NCBI RefSeq assembly: GCF_028769735.1
Contig: NC_088175.1
Span: 8,370,001 to 8,434,000 of the forward strand
Length of the DNA: 64,000 nt
Direction: 5' to 3'
DNA from: Zonotrichia leucophrys gambelii
Lineage: Eukaryota; Chordata; Aves; Passeriformes; Passerellidae
Shown here: positions 1-12,600 of the stretch, piece by piece
Layout: every line of letters starts with the position of its first letter
Position numbering within the stretch: position 1 is the first letter of the stretch
Notes under the pieces: generated by a model
Told to the model about the DNA's origin: nothing
Databases searched by the model: none
Seen by the model: only the letters and a program-made list of their open reading frames with translations
Translations under genes and position numbers: made by a program

Positions 1-1047
1 CTGAGGGAATGGACAGCAGCTGCAGGCAAGTCCAGCACAGGGAAGGTACTACTCCTCCTGCCCAGTCATCACAGCCCCATCACTGCCCCCAGTCCACTTG
101 TGAATCTCAAAACAGGAAGGAGGGAGGGAAAAAGCCATAAACCATGTACCTCTGAAGACAAAATAATCTGTGGCTGTGTACATTGTTTGTGATATTGAGA
201 ATGACATCCTGACTCACACTCCTTAGCAGCTTTACCAGTATAACCATCAGGGCTTTGGCCATTATAGGGTAAAGCTAGCATCACCCTGGGTAGCATCAGA
301 AGAGACTGCTACCAGGAGGACCACCACTATTATTACTAGCTGCAATAAAAAAAGCACTTCTTAAAATGTTTTTTCTACCTAATTGTCAAAACTGAATAAT
401 ATTATCAGCTTTTTTATCCTTTGAGTATTTTTCTAATAAGAAAGCGCAGAGATGCACTGCAAATAAAAGCAGAAGATTCGAGGATGCAAAGCAATCATGC
501 AAAATGACTTTCATATCAGTTTGATAAGCAGCTGAAATTTAATAACTACATCTCTCCTATGGTGCTGGATGAAAGTTTAATACTTTATGCTTTTGCTTCT
601 TTCTTCCGCACGATGCTTATTCAGAATCATAACTTTTCCTTTTATAGTCACAGCAATGCTTAGGTACGGCGGATTAATCGAAGCCTTACGAGACTCCAGT
701 ACAGTCCAGACTATAGTGACTTATAATCAAACCCTAGGAGAAGGCTGTCAGGGGTCATAAGGGAAATGAGCAGAGATCCAAATGTAAAAGTAATATTTAC
801 TGAGGATAATGCACACAGATCTTACTGTCCCAGTAGGCAAGATGGAAGGCCAGTCTTTTACAACCCAGCTCCAAGAGATGCTGGATGCAGGAGAGGCAAA
901 AGAAAGAGGAAGGTAAAAATGCCTCTCAGAATTTGGCCCACGGATTTTGGCTTAAAATGTGATTCAAAACTCCAGGAATGTGAAGCAAGGCAAATTAAGA
1001 TACTAAATAGATAAAGTTCAGCTACCAACAAATAATTGTGACACTGG
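1..1047. other. Unique AT-rich sequence, no gene seen
   Basis: I see no repeat family, RNA gene or convincing exon here. A short open frame at 766-1014 on the plus strand has no recognisable domain, and its length is unremarkable for AT-rich DNA. Confidence 0.6.
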
Positions 1048-1140
1048 TGGAAAAAAAAACAACAAAAACAAACAAAACAGCGAAACAAAACAAACAAAAA
1101 ACCCCAAACAAAACAAAGCACTAAAACCCCCAAAAAACCA
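1048..1140. repeat. A/C-rich low-complexity tract
   Basis: Runs of A broken by single C or CC residues (AAAC, AACAAAAAC and similar) fill about 90 bases. Similar tracts, or their T/G complement, recur many times in this window. It could be a decayed retroposon tail or a slippage product. No retrotransposon body is recognisable beside it. Confidence 0.8.
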
Positions 1141-1349
1141 GCACCCTGCCTTCTCATTTGCAAACCCGTGCTGGTAGCGTTCAGAGGCTTTTCTACCAAT
1201 AGGTGACACAGCCCCCAGCCCGGTGTCAACTGCCCTACCTTGGAAACCAGCACGGGGCTAAACCAGCTGAACCAGGGACCTCTGAGCCCTGCCCGACAGG
1301 TTTTCCCGGTGTAAACTTGTGATGGGAAGTGTCACATGGACACAGGGTC

Positions 1350-2117
1350 ATGGCCAGGCGGGCGGGGGTCAGGAGTCAGGGAGCCAGGTGAGGGGACGTG
1401 GGCAGGGGCAGGTGAGCAGGCAGGGGGGCTGGCAGGGGCAGGGGAGCAGGCAGGTGAGCAGGCAGGGGCAGAGGACCGGGCAGAGAACAGGGCGAGGGCG
1501 CAGAGTGAGAGCAGGGAGCAAGCAGGGTCCTGTCAGACAGGGTCAGGGGCTGGGGAAGGGGCAGACGGGCTGGGGCAGGAGCTGGGGCAGGGACAGGAGC
1601 AGAGGCAGCAGCTGGGACAGAAGCTGGGGCAGAAGCAGGGACAAGGGCAGGGGTAGGAGCTAGGGCAGGGACAAGGGCACGGTCAAGGGCAGAGGCAGGG
1701 ACAGAAGCTGCGGCAGTGGCAGGGACAAGGGCAAGGGCAGTGGCAGAGACAAGAATAGGGGCAGGGACAAGGGCGGGGCAGGGACAAAGACAAGGACAGA
1801 AGCAGGGGCAGTGGCAGGGACAAGGGCAGGAGAAGGAGCTGGGGCAGTGGCAAGGACAAGAGCAGGGACAGAGGCAGGGGCAGGGACAAGGGCAGGGGCA
1901 GAGGCAGGGGCAGGAGCTGGAGCAGGGGCAGGGGCAGGGGCAGTGGCAGGGGTAGGGGCAGTGGTAGGGACAAGTAGAAGGGCAGGAACAGGAGCTGGGG
2001 GACAGGGGCAGGAGCAAGGACAAGGGCAGGGGCAGGAGGAAGCACAAGGGCAGGGGCAGGGACAAGGACAGGGGCAGGGGCAGGGGCAGGTGCAGGGGCA
2101 GGGGCAGGGGCAGGGGG
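1350..2117 (+). repeat. GGGGCA-type G-rich minisatellite
   Basis: About 770 bases are built from a hexamer close to GGGGCA, with variants such as GGGACA, AGGGCA and GGAGCA. The most regular copies are at the right end (about 2030-2117) and the array becomes more degenerate to the left. The plus strand is almost free of T and C apart from the repeat's own C, so strand asymmetry is extreme. Closely spaced runs of four G with CA loops give strong G-quadruplex potential. The repeat keeps every frame open on both strands, which creates long Gln-Gly, Ala-Gly, Pro-Cys and Leu-Pro frames that are almost certainly not proteins. It ends directly against a CpG-rich block. Confidence 0.92.
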
Positions 2118-2260
2118 CGAGGCGCCGCCTGCTCCGCTGCAGCAGCGCCCCCTTCTGCCGGCCGGCGAGGCCGCAGCCGCGCTCGGCGCTGCGGGCAGCT
2201 GCGCATCCCTCGCATCCCTCGCATCCCGCGGGCTGGGAGGGAGGCTCGACACACAGACGA
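2106..2260. promoter_or_regulatory. Dense CpG cluster, possible small CpG-island promoter
   Basis: This is the only dense CpG block in an otherwise CpG-poor window, with around twenty CpG dinucleotides in about 150 bases, including several GCGC and GCCGGC sites. It holds three tandem copies of a 9-mer CGCATCCC(T/G) at 2202-2228. CpG clustering of this kind in vertebrates usually marks an unmethylated promoter or enhancer. No exon or open frame of a known gene adjoins it, so it could serve a non-coding RNA, a distant gene's alternative first exon, or nothing. The neighbouring G-rich array may simply have drifted into a GC-rich edge. Confidence 0.45.
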
Positions 2261-2285
2261 AATGTAGAGCGTGTCTGGGAATTAG

Positions 2286-2330
2286 AAAAAAAGAAAAAAT
2301 TAAAAAAACAAAAACAAAACAAAAAACCTA
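2286..2330. repeat. A-rich tract
   Basis: A-runs interrupted by G, T and C lie immediately downstream of the CpG cluster. This is low-complexity sequence with no identifiable repeat body. Confidence 0.75.
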
Positions 2331-2412
2331 GAAGACAGTCGTTTGCAGGCAGATGCTAGGAAGTCTCCGGATTCACTGGTGGACGGGTGCGTGGCTTCAG
2401 TTTCCAGCCTGA

Positions 2413-2433
2413 GTGTGTGCGTGTGTGTGTGTG
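2413..2433. repeat. Short (GT)n microsatellite
   Basis: Alternating GT with one GC interruption over about 20 bases. Confidence 0.85.
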
Positions 2434-3015
2434 CTGCAAAAACAGATAATAAAAAGAATACAAATGAAAGAACATCTGATGTATTCATCAGATCTAACTA
2501 CAGCACTTTAATATGAATTGCAGCTCCAGATGTTGTCTTAAGAAAATGAATCAATTAGACAAATGAGGAATTTCTTCCTAAATCATACCAGGAGAAAAAG
2601 TCCAGTAGCTGCAGACTATTGTATAAATGTCCTAATGGCTTTCATTCTTCTCATATACCTGTCAGCTTTACTACAAGGCTCCTCATCGTTTAAGTTGTTG
2701 TTTACCTTCCTGAATACTGGTTTGATTTGAAAAAGTGTTCTAAATGTTCAACACCTTTTACCCTGAAAATAATAATACATCAGCCTTTAGGAGTTGAACC
2801 CAGCAGAAACTGGTGTCACTATTCATAAAATAATTGAGTTTACACAAAAAGTGATTTCTGTAATAGCCCCCTTTTTACAAGTATGTACATTTTATTTAAA
2901 ATTACTGACTCAAAAAGCAAGGTAGGAAAAAATCACCTCCAACAACTTCCTGTAATTGCGAATTATTGTGAGGGAAACAGAAGGAAAAGATTTTGAAATT
3001 ATGAGCCATTATGCT
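2434..3015. other. Unique AT-rich sequence, nothing recognised
   Basis: No open frame, repeat family or RNA gene is evident. The right-hand part, from about 2930, begins to look like the candidate conserved stretch that follows. Confidence 0.5.
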
Positions 3016-3063
3016 TGAGAGAGAGAGGGAGTAAGTGAGAGAGAGGGAGAGGGAGAGAGAGAG
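3016..3063. repeat. (GA)n-rich purine tract
   Basis: GAGA and GGGAGA units run for about 48 bases with almost no pyrimidines. Polypurine tracts of this kind can bind GAGA-type factors or form triplex DNA. Here it directly precedes a candidate regulatory element. Confidence 0.85.
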
Positions 3064-3094
3064 GCAGTGGGAAAAAAAGACATCTCGGCTTCAT

Positions 3095-3310
3095 GAAACA
3101 CAGCTGACAAGCTCGACTAAATTACCCCCGGACCATTACAAAAATCACTTAATTGCCAACCATTTTGTTAGGTCAATTGACTCTAATTGAAAAAATAACA
3201 AAAAGCTTATTATGCTGCAAATGCGGCCGTGGAAAATGAGTCTTCTGTTAGGAGGAAACAATAATTCTAAATTTCAGCTGCTGCTAACACTACAAAGTTC
3301 AGTGTTTTCT
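3095..3310. promoter_or_regulatory. Candidate conserved non-coding element with homeodomain-type sites
   Basis: This stretch has the texture of a vertebrate conserved enhancer: balanced composition, no simple repeats and a tight cluster of homeodomain core sites. These are TTAATTG near 3149, CAATTG near 3174, TAATTG near 3184 and a TTATTATG near 3208. A CAGCTG E-box lies near 3103 and another CAGCTG near 3278. All frames contain stops, so it is not an exon. Conservation cannot be measured from one sequence, so this is an inference from motif density. Confidence 0.35.
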
Positions 3311-6300
3311 TCTGATAGAATCTACTGTGCAGGGGAAAGTGAATATGCTCCAATTGATTGATATTTCTTTTAATGCTGCCCCTTCTTCCTTCTTCCTACT
3401 CAGAGCCCCTTCAGTCGACCCACCCACCCCGCTCAGTTTTATTTCCCTTCCTTGTTGCCTCGTGGCTCTCTTTCCCATGGCAGGCTTGATGTCAGTTTTT
3501 GTTCCTAAGGCATTTGTGGTTTGGGGGTATTGGAGGCTGGTCTGACTCCCCTTTTCAGCTTGATCTCAGTAACCTCAAAACCCAGGGGATGGTTTAGGAG
3601 AAGCACCTTGCTAAAACCTCCTGGCCCCCTCTGCTTTCCTCTTTTCCTTACACACTGCAATTTTCTTTAAAGCCTGATGAGAGAGAATTGTTTACATATT
3701 TTCACCAGAAAAAATACCTTAGAAAGAGTCTCCCCAGTGTAAATTAAAAGGCACAAACCCTGACTGGCAAATAGGATTGTAATTATTTGTAATGATCAAA
3801 TTTTTAGGAGTGTGTGCATGAGTTTGTTCATTTCTAAAGAAGATAAACCGTCTGGAGCTCCACTATTGTCCCAAATACAGATTTGAATACGGGAGGTTCA
3901 TAATGGGATTGATTCTGCTCTGTGAAAAGTAATTATTTGTCCATAAAACCAGGAGGCTGCAGAAATGAACTCGGATGGCAACAGCCTTTTGTTCAGCTCC
4001 TTTGCAGTGAAGAGGTAGGGAATGGAAGAAACTTCTCAGTAGCCACAGTGCATGATTAAATATTTCCACAATCATGTCTATATGTTTGCTTCTTCCATTG
4101 TGTTAAGAATTTTTTTTTCTGATTTTATCGTTACAGGGAAACTGCCTGACTGCATTGCACTTTTACAAGGCCCAAAACTCTTGAGCCAACTACAGTGAAA
4201 TGGTGAACAAAAACCAATGTAATACAGCAGGATGGTCCTTCACAGTATTTTAGAAAAAGAAAATGAAAAAAAGCAAAAAAAAGCAAAAAACTTTGTGCAT
4301 GTGTATGTGTATGTTTTTGCTTTGCCTTTTATAGCTACAGTAGATCTTCCAGTGCCTTTACAAAGCAGTGAGTTAAATACTGGTGGCGTGGTGCCTGTGT
4401 AGGCAAACGGCACAGCCATTAGTGCTCAGCATAGGTTTTTATTGTTTCTTTATATAGAACCCAATATCACTTACACAGAGGGGGATACAGCAAATATATC
4501 AGACCATGAAGCACACATATGTGCTGTTTCTTTCTGAGCATCCGCAGCTGTATATAATCAACGGAACATTCCTTTGGAGTGCACCACAGGTCAGCAGGAA
4601 CCTTGACACACAGCTGAATTTATGAGTGATCACATTGTTTTAAATATGCATCACTTAGATTTCTACAGGTGTTTAAAGATTTGCCTCAACATTCCCTTTT
4701 TTTCCTTTTTTTTTGTTCCTTTTGTGAAAGGCGTGCACATGGAAAACAGAGATTGTATAATTAAGGCTTCCATTTGGATGCTAAAATTGATATAATTCAC
4801 CATAACTGACAACAGAGAATATTATATCATCTCTAAGAAAAAAGCCCACTCAAAATGCTAAAAAAAAAATTAAAACTTGCCTGAATGAAATATTGCTTCT
4901 AATCAGGGACCAGAAAACCTTGAAATTCACCAAGCCTTGTTGAATGTGGGAGAAATTAGGAAAAAAAATAAAAATCTATTTTTATACTTCAAAATACATG
5001 TCAGTAATTTTGTCTAAAAGTATAAATAAAAAATAAAAATAACACATCAGAGAAACCCTGTTTGGAACATGCAACTTAAAATAAAACAAGCATTATTAAT
5101 TATCTGCTTCCTTTATAGTAGAAAAGATATAAAATTAAATAGATAAAATCTTAAGAGAAACCAATGTGCATGTATTGAGAAAAGACAATGAAGCTTCACA
5201 GACCGAATAGAACCAATTCCTTTCAAATAAGCGGGAAAGCCCTACAGAGAGAAATAAAAGTGAGGAATGGTGAATTCTGTAACACTTGCCAGACCAATGA
5301 GCTTCATCAATTAATCACAGCAAAATAATCACCACCTACATTAAAGAATAATACATGAAAAGGACAGGGCATAGCTTTAACTTATTCAGAAAGGGCTGAC
5401 TCCCTAATCCCTCTGAGTCTTGACATGTTAACTGGGTAGCGACTAATTAGATGTCAAAAATTCATAAGCACTCTTTAATATTGCATATATCTGCGGCAGA
5501 CATTTCAATATGAGAGTTGTATACACAGAAGTCACTATAGCATTAAAACACAGCAGGGTGGGAGAAATAAAAGGAAAACAATAAAAACAATGGCCCTTAA
5601 AAACCCAAGAGAATGCCTCCTTTGGAAGTGTGTACTTTCTTATTCAGAAAAGGTATCACCTTAATAAGAATTATAGGCAAAGAGGTTTCACTGTTCCATG
5701 CTGTGTGGACGAAAAGAGGGAGAAAAGACTGACTTATCAAAGGCACTGGCAGGTAAATAGTAATTTACTATGCATGCACAATGAACATTACACAGTGCCT
5801 TGACACAGGGCGATAATGAAAGACATGCTATTGTGGCATCCATCGAGGGAATTTTTTTTCTTCATTCTTCCTTCCCTTGTCTCTCTTGAGTAAAGAAGCA
5901 GTGATGTTTCCTGGCAGCTGCCTCCTGTTTCAAGCCATTTCACATAATATAGAAAGAAGCTGAAGTTTAGTGTATTAAGTAAGTGAGTTAGTTTGCTGGT
6001 TTGGTGATATATACATTGCTTGTGTGTGAACTTATATTTCACATGCAGGGCTCTGCATTTTTACAGAACAAGCCTTTTCCTGTCTGAAGAATTATACGAA
6101 CCTCTTATATACAACAAGGCAGCAAGATTAAAAACAATGCATCATATAATACACTGTTTTATGACTTGCATCCTTTAATTGTAGCTCTCAGGAATAAGGG
6201 AGCAATGTGCTCTTGTCTATAATGCAGAATTGCCATTCTCTCTTTTGACTAACAATGTGTACTGTACAGGGCTAGTAGTCTGTGGAGATTCTTGTATTTT

Positions 6301-6414
6301 CTCCTTTACCAACCAGCAAAGTTAAATTTCACTTCTTCGATGCTTCTAACTAGCTTACAGGCAGCAAGGTTTTGAATTTAGGCTGCATGCAGTATGGGAG
6401 GCTGTGACTGTAAT
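3311..6414. other. Unique AT-rich sequence, no gene seen
   Basis: About 3.1 kb without a recognisable gene or transposon. It holds minor A-rich runs, for example AAAAAGC repeats near 4265-4290. All open frames are short and lack recognisable domains. Part of 5400-5530 has TAATTAG-type sites but is weaker than the neighbouring candidates. Confidence 0.6.
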
Positions 6415-6660
6415 CCTCCCATAGCTGCTGCTGTTTAAATGTGACATGGCTGCAAATGGAGCATTTTAATTATTTTAAAAGTGTAAAATTGTGTAATATG
6501 ATGATATAAGGTAAGCAGCCTCATGCAGAGAAAAAATTATAACATTTGTATATCTCACGGGACTAGCATCTAAAGAGACAATGTGGCTCTCCTTGCATGT
6601 TGCAGTGTGTGTAATAATGATATTTGCATGTATCAGCTGATTAGTACTTTCATAAGCTCA
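6415..6660. promoter_or_regulatory. Candidate conserved non-coding element with an octamer site
   Basis: This repeat-free stretch is rich in TTTAATTATT-type sites and carries a perfect POU octamer, ATTTGCAT, at 6622-6629, with CAGCTG about ten bases on. All frames contain stops. The call rests only on motif content; cross-species alignment would decide it. Confidence 0.3.
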
Positions 6661-9600
6661 CATCTCACACTGTGATGGCATTTTCTGGACTGATGTAGTA
6701 CAAGAATAAGAATAAGATGCACTTTAATGACTGCTGACCATGTTAGACTGAATGGTCACTTGTTGTTCAGTTATACCTGGCCTTTCCTTTGAAAGTTGCT
6801 ACATTAATTTTTTTTCCAAAAGACCTTCTATGATCAACACTGAAACTGTAATTAACTGCTTGCATTTGTCATTACTGCACTATTCACACCTTTTTCTTGC
6901 AATTGTAAATGTGTTACCTAGCACTTATGTTTGTCCATGTCCTGAGTGTCCAAGGGTGTTTTGTGAGCACACATTTTGTGGTTTTAGACTTGAATCAAAA
7001 TATTAAAGGGCAACAATTAATTAGTGATTTCAATCAGAAGGTGATGATCTGCAGTGCTGGTAGTAGATTTTGACTCCTTTTCATCCCTTCTGTCATGTTC
7101 ATGCCAGTTATATAATAATGCTGATGTTAATGTGATTCCACTCTATTTTTGGCCCACTTGGCCAACAAGGTGTCCCCAAAGCACTCCATGAGTTCTCTGC
7201 CTGCCTCTGCTAGAGCCCAAGCACAGTCTGGCTCACTTGGATGAGATCCAAGAGATTGTGTCAATTTTTCCAAAGGAGTCCAAAGATGCTGGGATTGTTC
7301 TCCTGTAGCAATATTGGTTTGTTCTGTGTTACCCAGGGTTGGTTTGGATGCTCAGGAGCAGGAGGGGCTTCCCTACTCCAAGCAGTCTGCATGTGCAAAG
7401 CTCTTACCTACAAACCCCAGTGAGCTCGTACGTACCATGGGTGCTTTCTCAAGGTTTCCTTATTAATTGGGGCTTCCTGATCTTTAATTTGATCAAAACC
7501 AGCATCCTACCCACATCATAAGCATTTCATAAATTATTCTTAATACTCAGTAGTTATGTAATGAAAACTGTGGGTTTGGGAGCATTTTGGTTGGGTGTGG
7601 GAAGGAAAGGAGAAGCAAGAAAAGGAAGTTCGTTCCTTTCAAAGACAAGCCTACTCTGATAAGTGCTGTGGAATATCTGTATGTTATTGTTATTGGTGAC
7701 ATTCACACGGCTTTCAGTGAAAGAAATTACATTAATTCAGTGCACCTAAGCAAACAGATTAACTAATGCCTTTAAATGCTGAAAATAAACTGGTGTAAGC
7801 ATCCTTCATTCATCACCACTCAGATATCTCCAAGGGTCACTGATACAAAAGAAATTTTCACTTGGAAAAATTCAGGTTTTTCCAGGAGATTGTTTTTGTG
7901 AAAGTCCTGGTTTTCTACTAATACTGCTTTACTGGATGAGTCTAAATCCAAAACAAATGTATAAAAAGGGACCTGGTGCTCCCTAGTGCCTGACTTTCCA
8001 AAATTTTGCAAGTCCAGTATAATGCATAAGTCTGATGATAGTGTGACTTAAAAAAAGCTTTCAGAGCCATGGTAGGGGAGAAAACAATATCCATGTAACT
8101 GATCAATAGCTGAGCATCCCTTTAGTTATCCCACACTGTTGTGCACAGGCAACTTGTGAACTGAAAAATTTGGAACTCTGTCTACAAAATGGTTTAAGTC
8201 TGAAAAATTAGGTCATGACCAGTAAAGGTCTTATCCAGCAACTGCAGGCAGAGGGTAGTGTGATTGTGGTTCATTTTAAGGGGAAAAAAGAAAGATATAA
8301 CTAAGTAAAAAAGTATGAATAGGTGCAGTTTGGTTCTTCTTAGACCATACAAGGCCAGTAATTTTTGAGAATAGTTAATAAAGGAGGTGGATGTGTTCCC
8401 AAAGGGGAAGGAATATGCAACACAGAAGTGTAAGCTCAGTCTAGGCTGGAAGAGTATCTGCTGACATTTTAGCCTTTTTTATGGTTTTGCACTGGTTGCA
8501 AACATCCAGAAAGATGGAAAGAGTAAAACAGAAACCAAAAGAGGATAAAGCCCCTTTCACTACATGTTCCTTGAACCAGTGAAATCAGCTAGTGGGAATG
8601 ACCACTACAAAAAGTTGTGCTTGTGATTTCCTTAAGAAACAGAAACATCAGTCTAGGCCAGTTTTTGCTCTTTCTCTTGTTCTGTACAAACACTGTCCTG
8701 GGCCAAGATAAAACTGACTGATGCCACAACACTTCAGAAGCCCAAATTGTTGAGGAAGCTGAGAGGAACAAATGGGAATCAGCAGAACGCATCACCAAAA
8801 GGACAAATAACAGATGGACAAACATAATTCCAAAGCAAATGCCAAATACTGGAAGGAACAACAGAGTTGGGTAACATACTGGAAGAGAGGCAAAATAGTT
8901 AGATTCAGAGGACCAGCACAAATGCCAAAAGGCCTTTAACAGAAGAGAGAAGGTGAAACTAGACAGGCAAAAGAGAAGCTGCCTTAAAAATTCAGAGTAT
9001 TTGTAGCACAAAATATTTCTATCTGTTGGGCTCTTGGTGTCTCATCTTAAATATTTCCACAGCACTCTGTGTTTTCTGCTCTGCACACTGGACCTGAATG
9101 TGGACATGCTGACAAGAAAATATGAAATTGGGGTGGCCAAACCAAATATCAGTCACATAGCTCTTCTGAATTTCCATGGTGGCCACAGCAATGTGTTCAT
9201 TGTGTAGATCAGCTGTGATCCAATGGATGTTACCCCAGACGCAGCCCACAGCCTGAATGGGCACAGGTTAAGCCAAGTCTGCCTTTGAAATTCATTCTGT
9301 CATTAAAATGCTGTTCACATAAATTTGTTAAAATTGTTAATTGTAAGGTGTTTTCACTCAAAAAAATGAGTTCAGGACCGTGTTTAGCTGTGCTCCAAAT
9401 TGCTCATACAGCTCTAAGAGGTAATCACAGAAAAAATGTTCTTGTAATGAATTATTGGTGTACCTTGCTGTCACAAGCCAAAGAGTTGTTTGTGCAGAAG
9501 CATTATAAAATAGACTGTAGTGCTATTGAAACAATATTAACCAAGGTAGGGGGTTGGAGAGTTGGGTCCCTTTTCTACCCACTGCTGAGGTCAATTCTAT

Positions 9601-12600
9601 TATTTATGTGGCGGAAAGCACAACAAATAGATACTGTTATAGCTCTTTAACCAAAGCTTATGGTGTTAAATTTCTGATTACACTTGGTAGAGAGTGTGAA
9701 AACCCCAAAATCTCCTGTTTTTCCTCTTCTTGTTGCCAATGGTTTCTGAATGTCATTAAGGACAAGAAGTACATATGACAATAACTGCATGAAGATTTTA
9801 TTTTTGCTTAAAAATGTGGTAGATTTCTTGCTGACCCTGTCAACAACTATGAGTACTAATTTGCTAGCTCAATGACTCATCATCAGTTCAGTTTACATGT
9901 AGCTAACAAAGGTCAGCCCTGAGGGAAAAAAAATATTTGATTTCAGTACCTAATTCAAGGAGGTGTGATATTTCTATGGGATTTTAGCCTGCTTAATGTA
10001 AAACCCTCTAATTGCAGAACCTGAATAGTTCTAGGTTCACTGGTTCACTTTAAATTAGATTTGGGAATCATTAAGTCAGCTTCCTGAAAGCATCTGACCT
10101 GTGTTGGCTGTGTACAGTACAAACGCAATGTCGGACAAGGGGTTCTGCAGTTAGAGGTCACGTATTTTCATTGGGTTCTGCTGGCTGGGGTCAGGATATT
10201 CTCTTTCTGAGTAATTCAGCACAGTTTCAGGCCTCAGCTGTGCTGCTGGGGGTCACTGTTCTTGGTCAGGTTGCCATGGGGAAGAGATAAGGGAAAAGTG
10301 GACTTTTGTGCTTCCTTCCATTTGACTGCACAGCTTGCTGCTCAGCACAGGGCACTTTGACAGGAAGTGGCTGTGAGGAAGCCCACACTTGTTCCAGTTC
10401 ATCTATCACAACAAGAGTTATTCTGGAGTGAAAGGATACAACCTAAGGGATGCAGAAATTTCAAAAGATCAAAATCAGAGCATGTGCATGCTCCCAGAGA
10501 AACAAAACCCATGTAAAACACTGTAAAGCATGAAAAATGTGGTATTGGGCTGCTTAAGGATAGTGTTCTGCTCTCTTTAGGTTGTGATTTTTATTCCCCC
10601 CCAGCATCCAGTATATCAGATTTAAGTGTTTACCATAGAAGCAGTTACCATGCAAATGCCAGGACTAGCAGGGATGGTTTTGGTGCTGGTGCCTCCCTTA
10701 TTTGACACCTGCACAAAGGCTTACAGCCCAGGAGAGGAGTCAAAGCCCCCAGTCAGACCAGGCTGCGGCTGCTGATCTCATTCTGCCAGCCGGAAGCTCC
10801 AAGGACAGTGTAGGCAGTGAGAAACAGTAACCTATATACATACATATTCTAATAGAAAGGAATAACTTATTTAAAAATAAATAAATATAGAGATGGTGAA
10901 GAAGAGATAAAAAAAAAAATAGGTTCTCTGGCACAGGTGAATATAATTTCCACTAGCTTGTGAAAGCTGAGTCCTTGAATTGTCAACAAATTGGATAAAT
11001 TGCAGCTCCAGTAATAATGCTGTATTCTGTTATACATCTACTGGTCCAGAAACATATATTCTTCACTGGATCCCACTCCTTTGGCATCATATTCTACACT
11101 TTGAGAGGTGAGGACTGAAAACAGTGAATGACACGATATTTTATGTCTAAAAGAAGAAGATTATATTCCTAGCTGTGACTAAAACACCCTACATAGGATA
11201 AACGGGAAGAATTTTCAAAGGTGGAGAAGTATTGACCACCAGTAATTACTGAGCAAAATAGAGTCAGCTGTACCTAAATGTTTTCATACCATTATTGTAC
11301 CAAATATTTGTTTTTGCTTGTCAGGAGGCAGTATATGCTGGAGAAAAGCTGAAACTTGTTCGTCTTGATTTTAGGATCTCTCTTGTCCTTCTCTTGCATC
11401 ATATAAATAATTTTTTTGGCATTTTTCACGTGAATCTGGAAATCACACTTTAGCCAAGTACAGGATCTATTTTTATACCTTGGAAAGTGTAAAGTAGGGA
11501 CGTTTCAGGTAACTGAAAGGCAAAAATAGATTGTACCTCTCTGTATTATTACAGATGTTATTACAGTTACCACAACTGCCATTACAAATGTACCACACTC
11601 CACTTCACCCACACCTGTTTTCCTTTCTCTCAGAATTGAGATTCTGCTGTCACTGAGAAGTTTGAATTGGAAAATGAACAAACTGCAAAGTTTCTGAATC
11701 CCAGGATCTGCCTGCAGCCCCCTCAGCATACACCCAGCCAGGAATGGACCAGGCAGGAGCAGCTCAGAGCATCCTTCCTCCAGGGAGGCTGTTGGAAAAC
11801 CAAACTGTGCCAAGGCTGGCACAGGAAAGAGGGTTAAGGATACTCCCCATTCAGTGTGTGCAGAACATCCCCCAGGGCCTGAAATTTTGGTTCTAATAAC
11901 AACATAGAAAATTTGGCTCTAATTTCTAGCACTAAAAGTACTCTCTCCTGAGGAAAATATCCCAGTCCACTTTGCAAACCTTACAATTCACCATTCTGGT
12001 CCTTTTCTGCACATCGTTTTGATGCTGTTGGAAGATACTGAAGACTTGGAGATTTTAGAGGTAATTTCAGGTTTATTGTAAAACATACAAATTTATATTT
12101 TCATAGTATTTTGCTGATTTTAACTGAGATGGATAAAATTTCTACACAAATAATGTCAAATGATGCTTGCTTCATGTTCTGAGATTAGAACCACTGTCAT
12201 CACTGCAAGCATGTTTGGGAAATCCTGGATCAAAACACAGGAATGGTTCAGCCTGTGACCTGTCACCAAGGTTTTTTTGATTTGGTTTCCTGAGGCTTAG
12301 GAAGCCTATGGGAGAATGCCATTTATGTCTCTTGCCCTGCCCATCTCTTGTCTCTTTGAGCTATATTTCAGTAAATTAAATCAAGGTGGTAAAGTCATTG
12401 GACATGCTAATACTTGAAAAACTTTGTGAAATAAATTCCCCAAGTGATTCCATTGGAGGTAGGGCAGTGCCATGAGCTCAGCAGTGTTGTTCTCTTGGGT
12501 AGCCAACTCACACACACTGGCTGGCCAAAATGCTCATGCAGACCTCAGGTATTTGCATAGGCAATGACAGGATCTGGAAAGGCAGTAATGATAATGTGTA

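Noticed and set aside
1376..2359. Long open frames on both strands across the G-rich array (up to 292 codons, Pro/Cys/Leu or Gln/Gly repeats).
   Set aside because: They are forced by a hexamer repeat that contains no stop codon in most frames. Several overlapping frames are open at once and none resembles a known protein.
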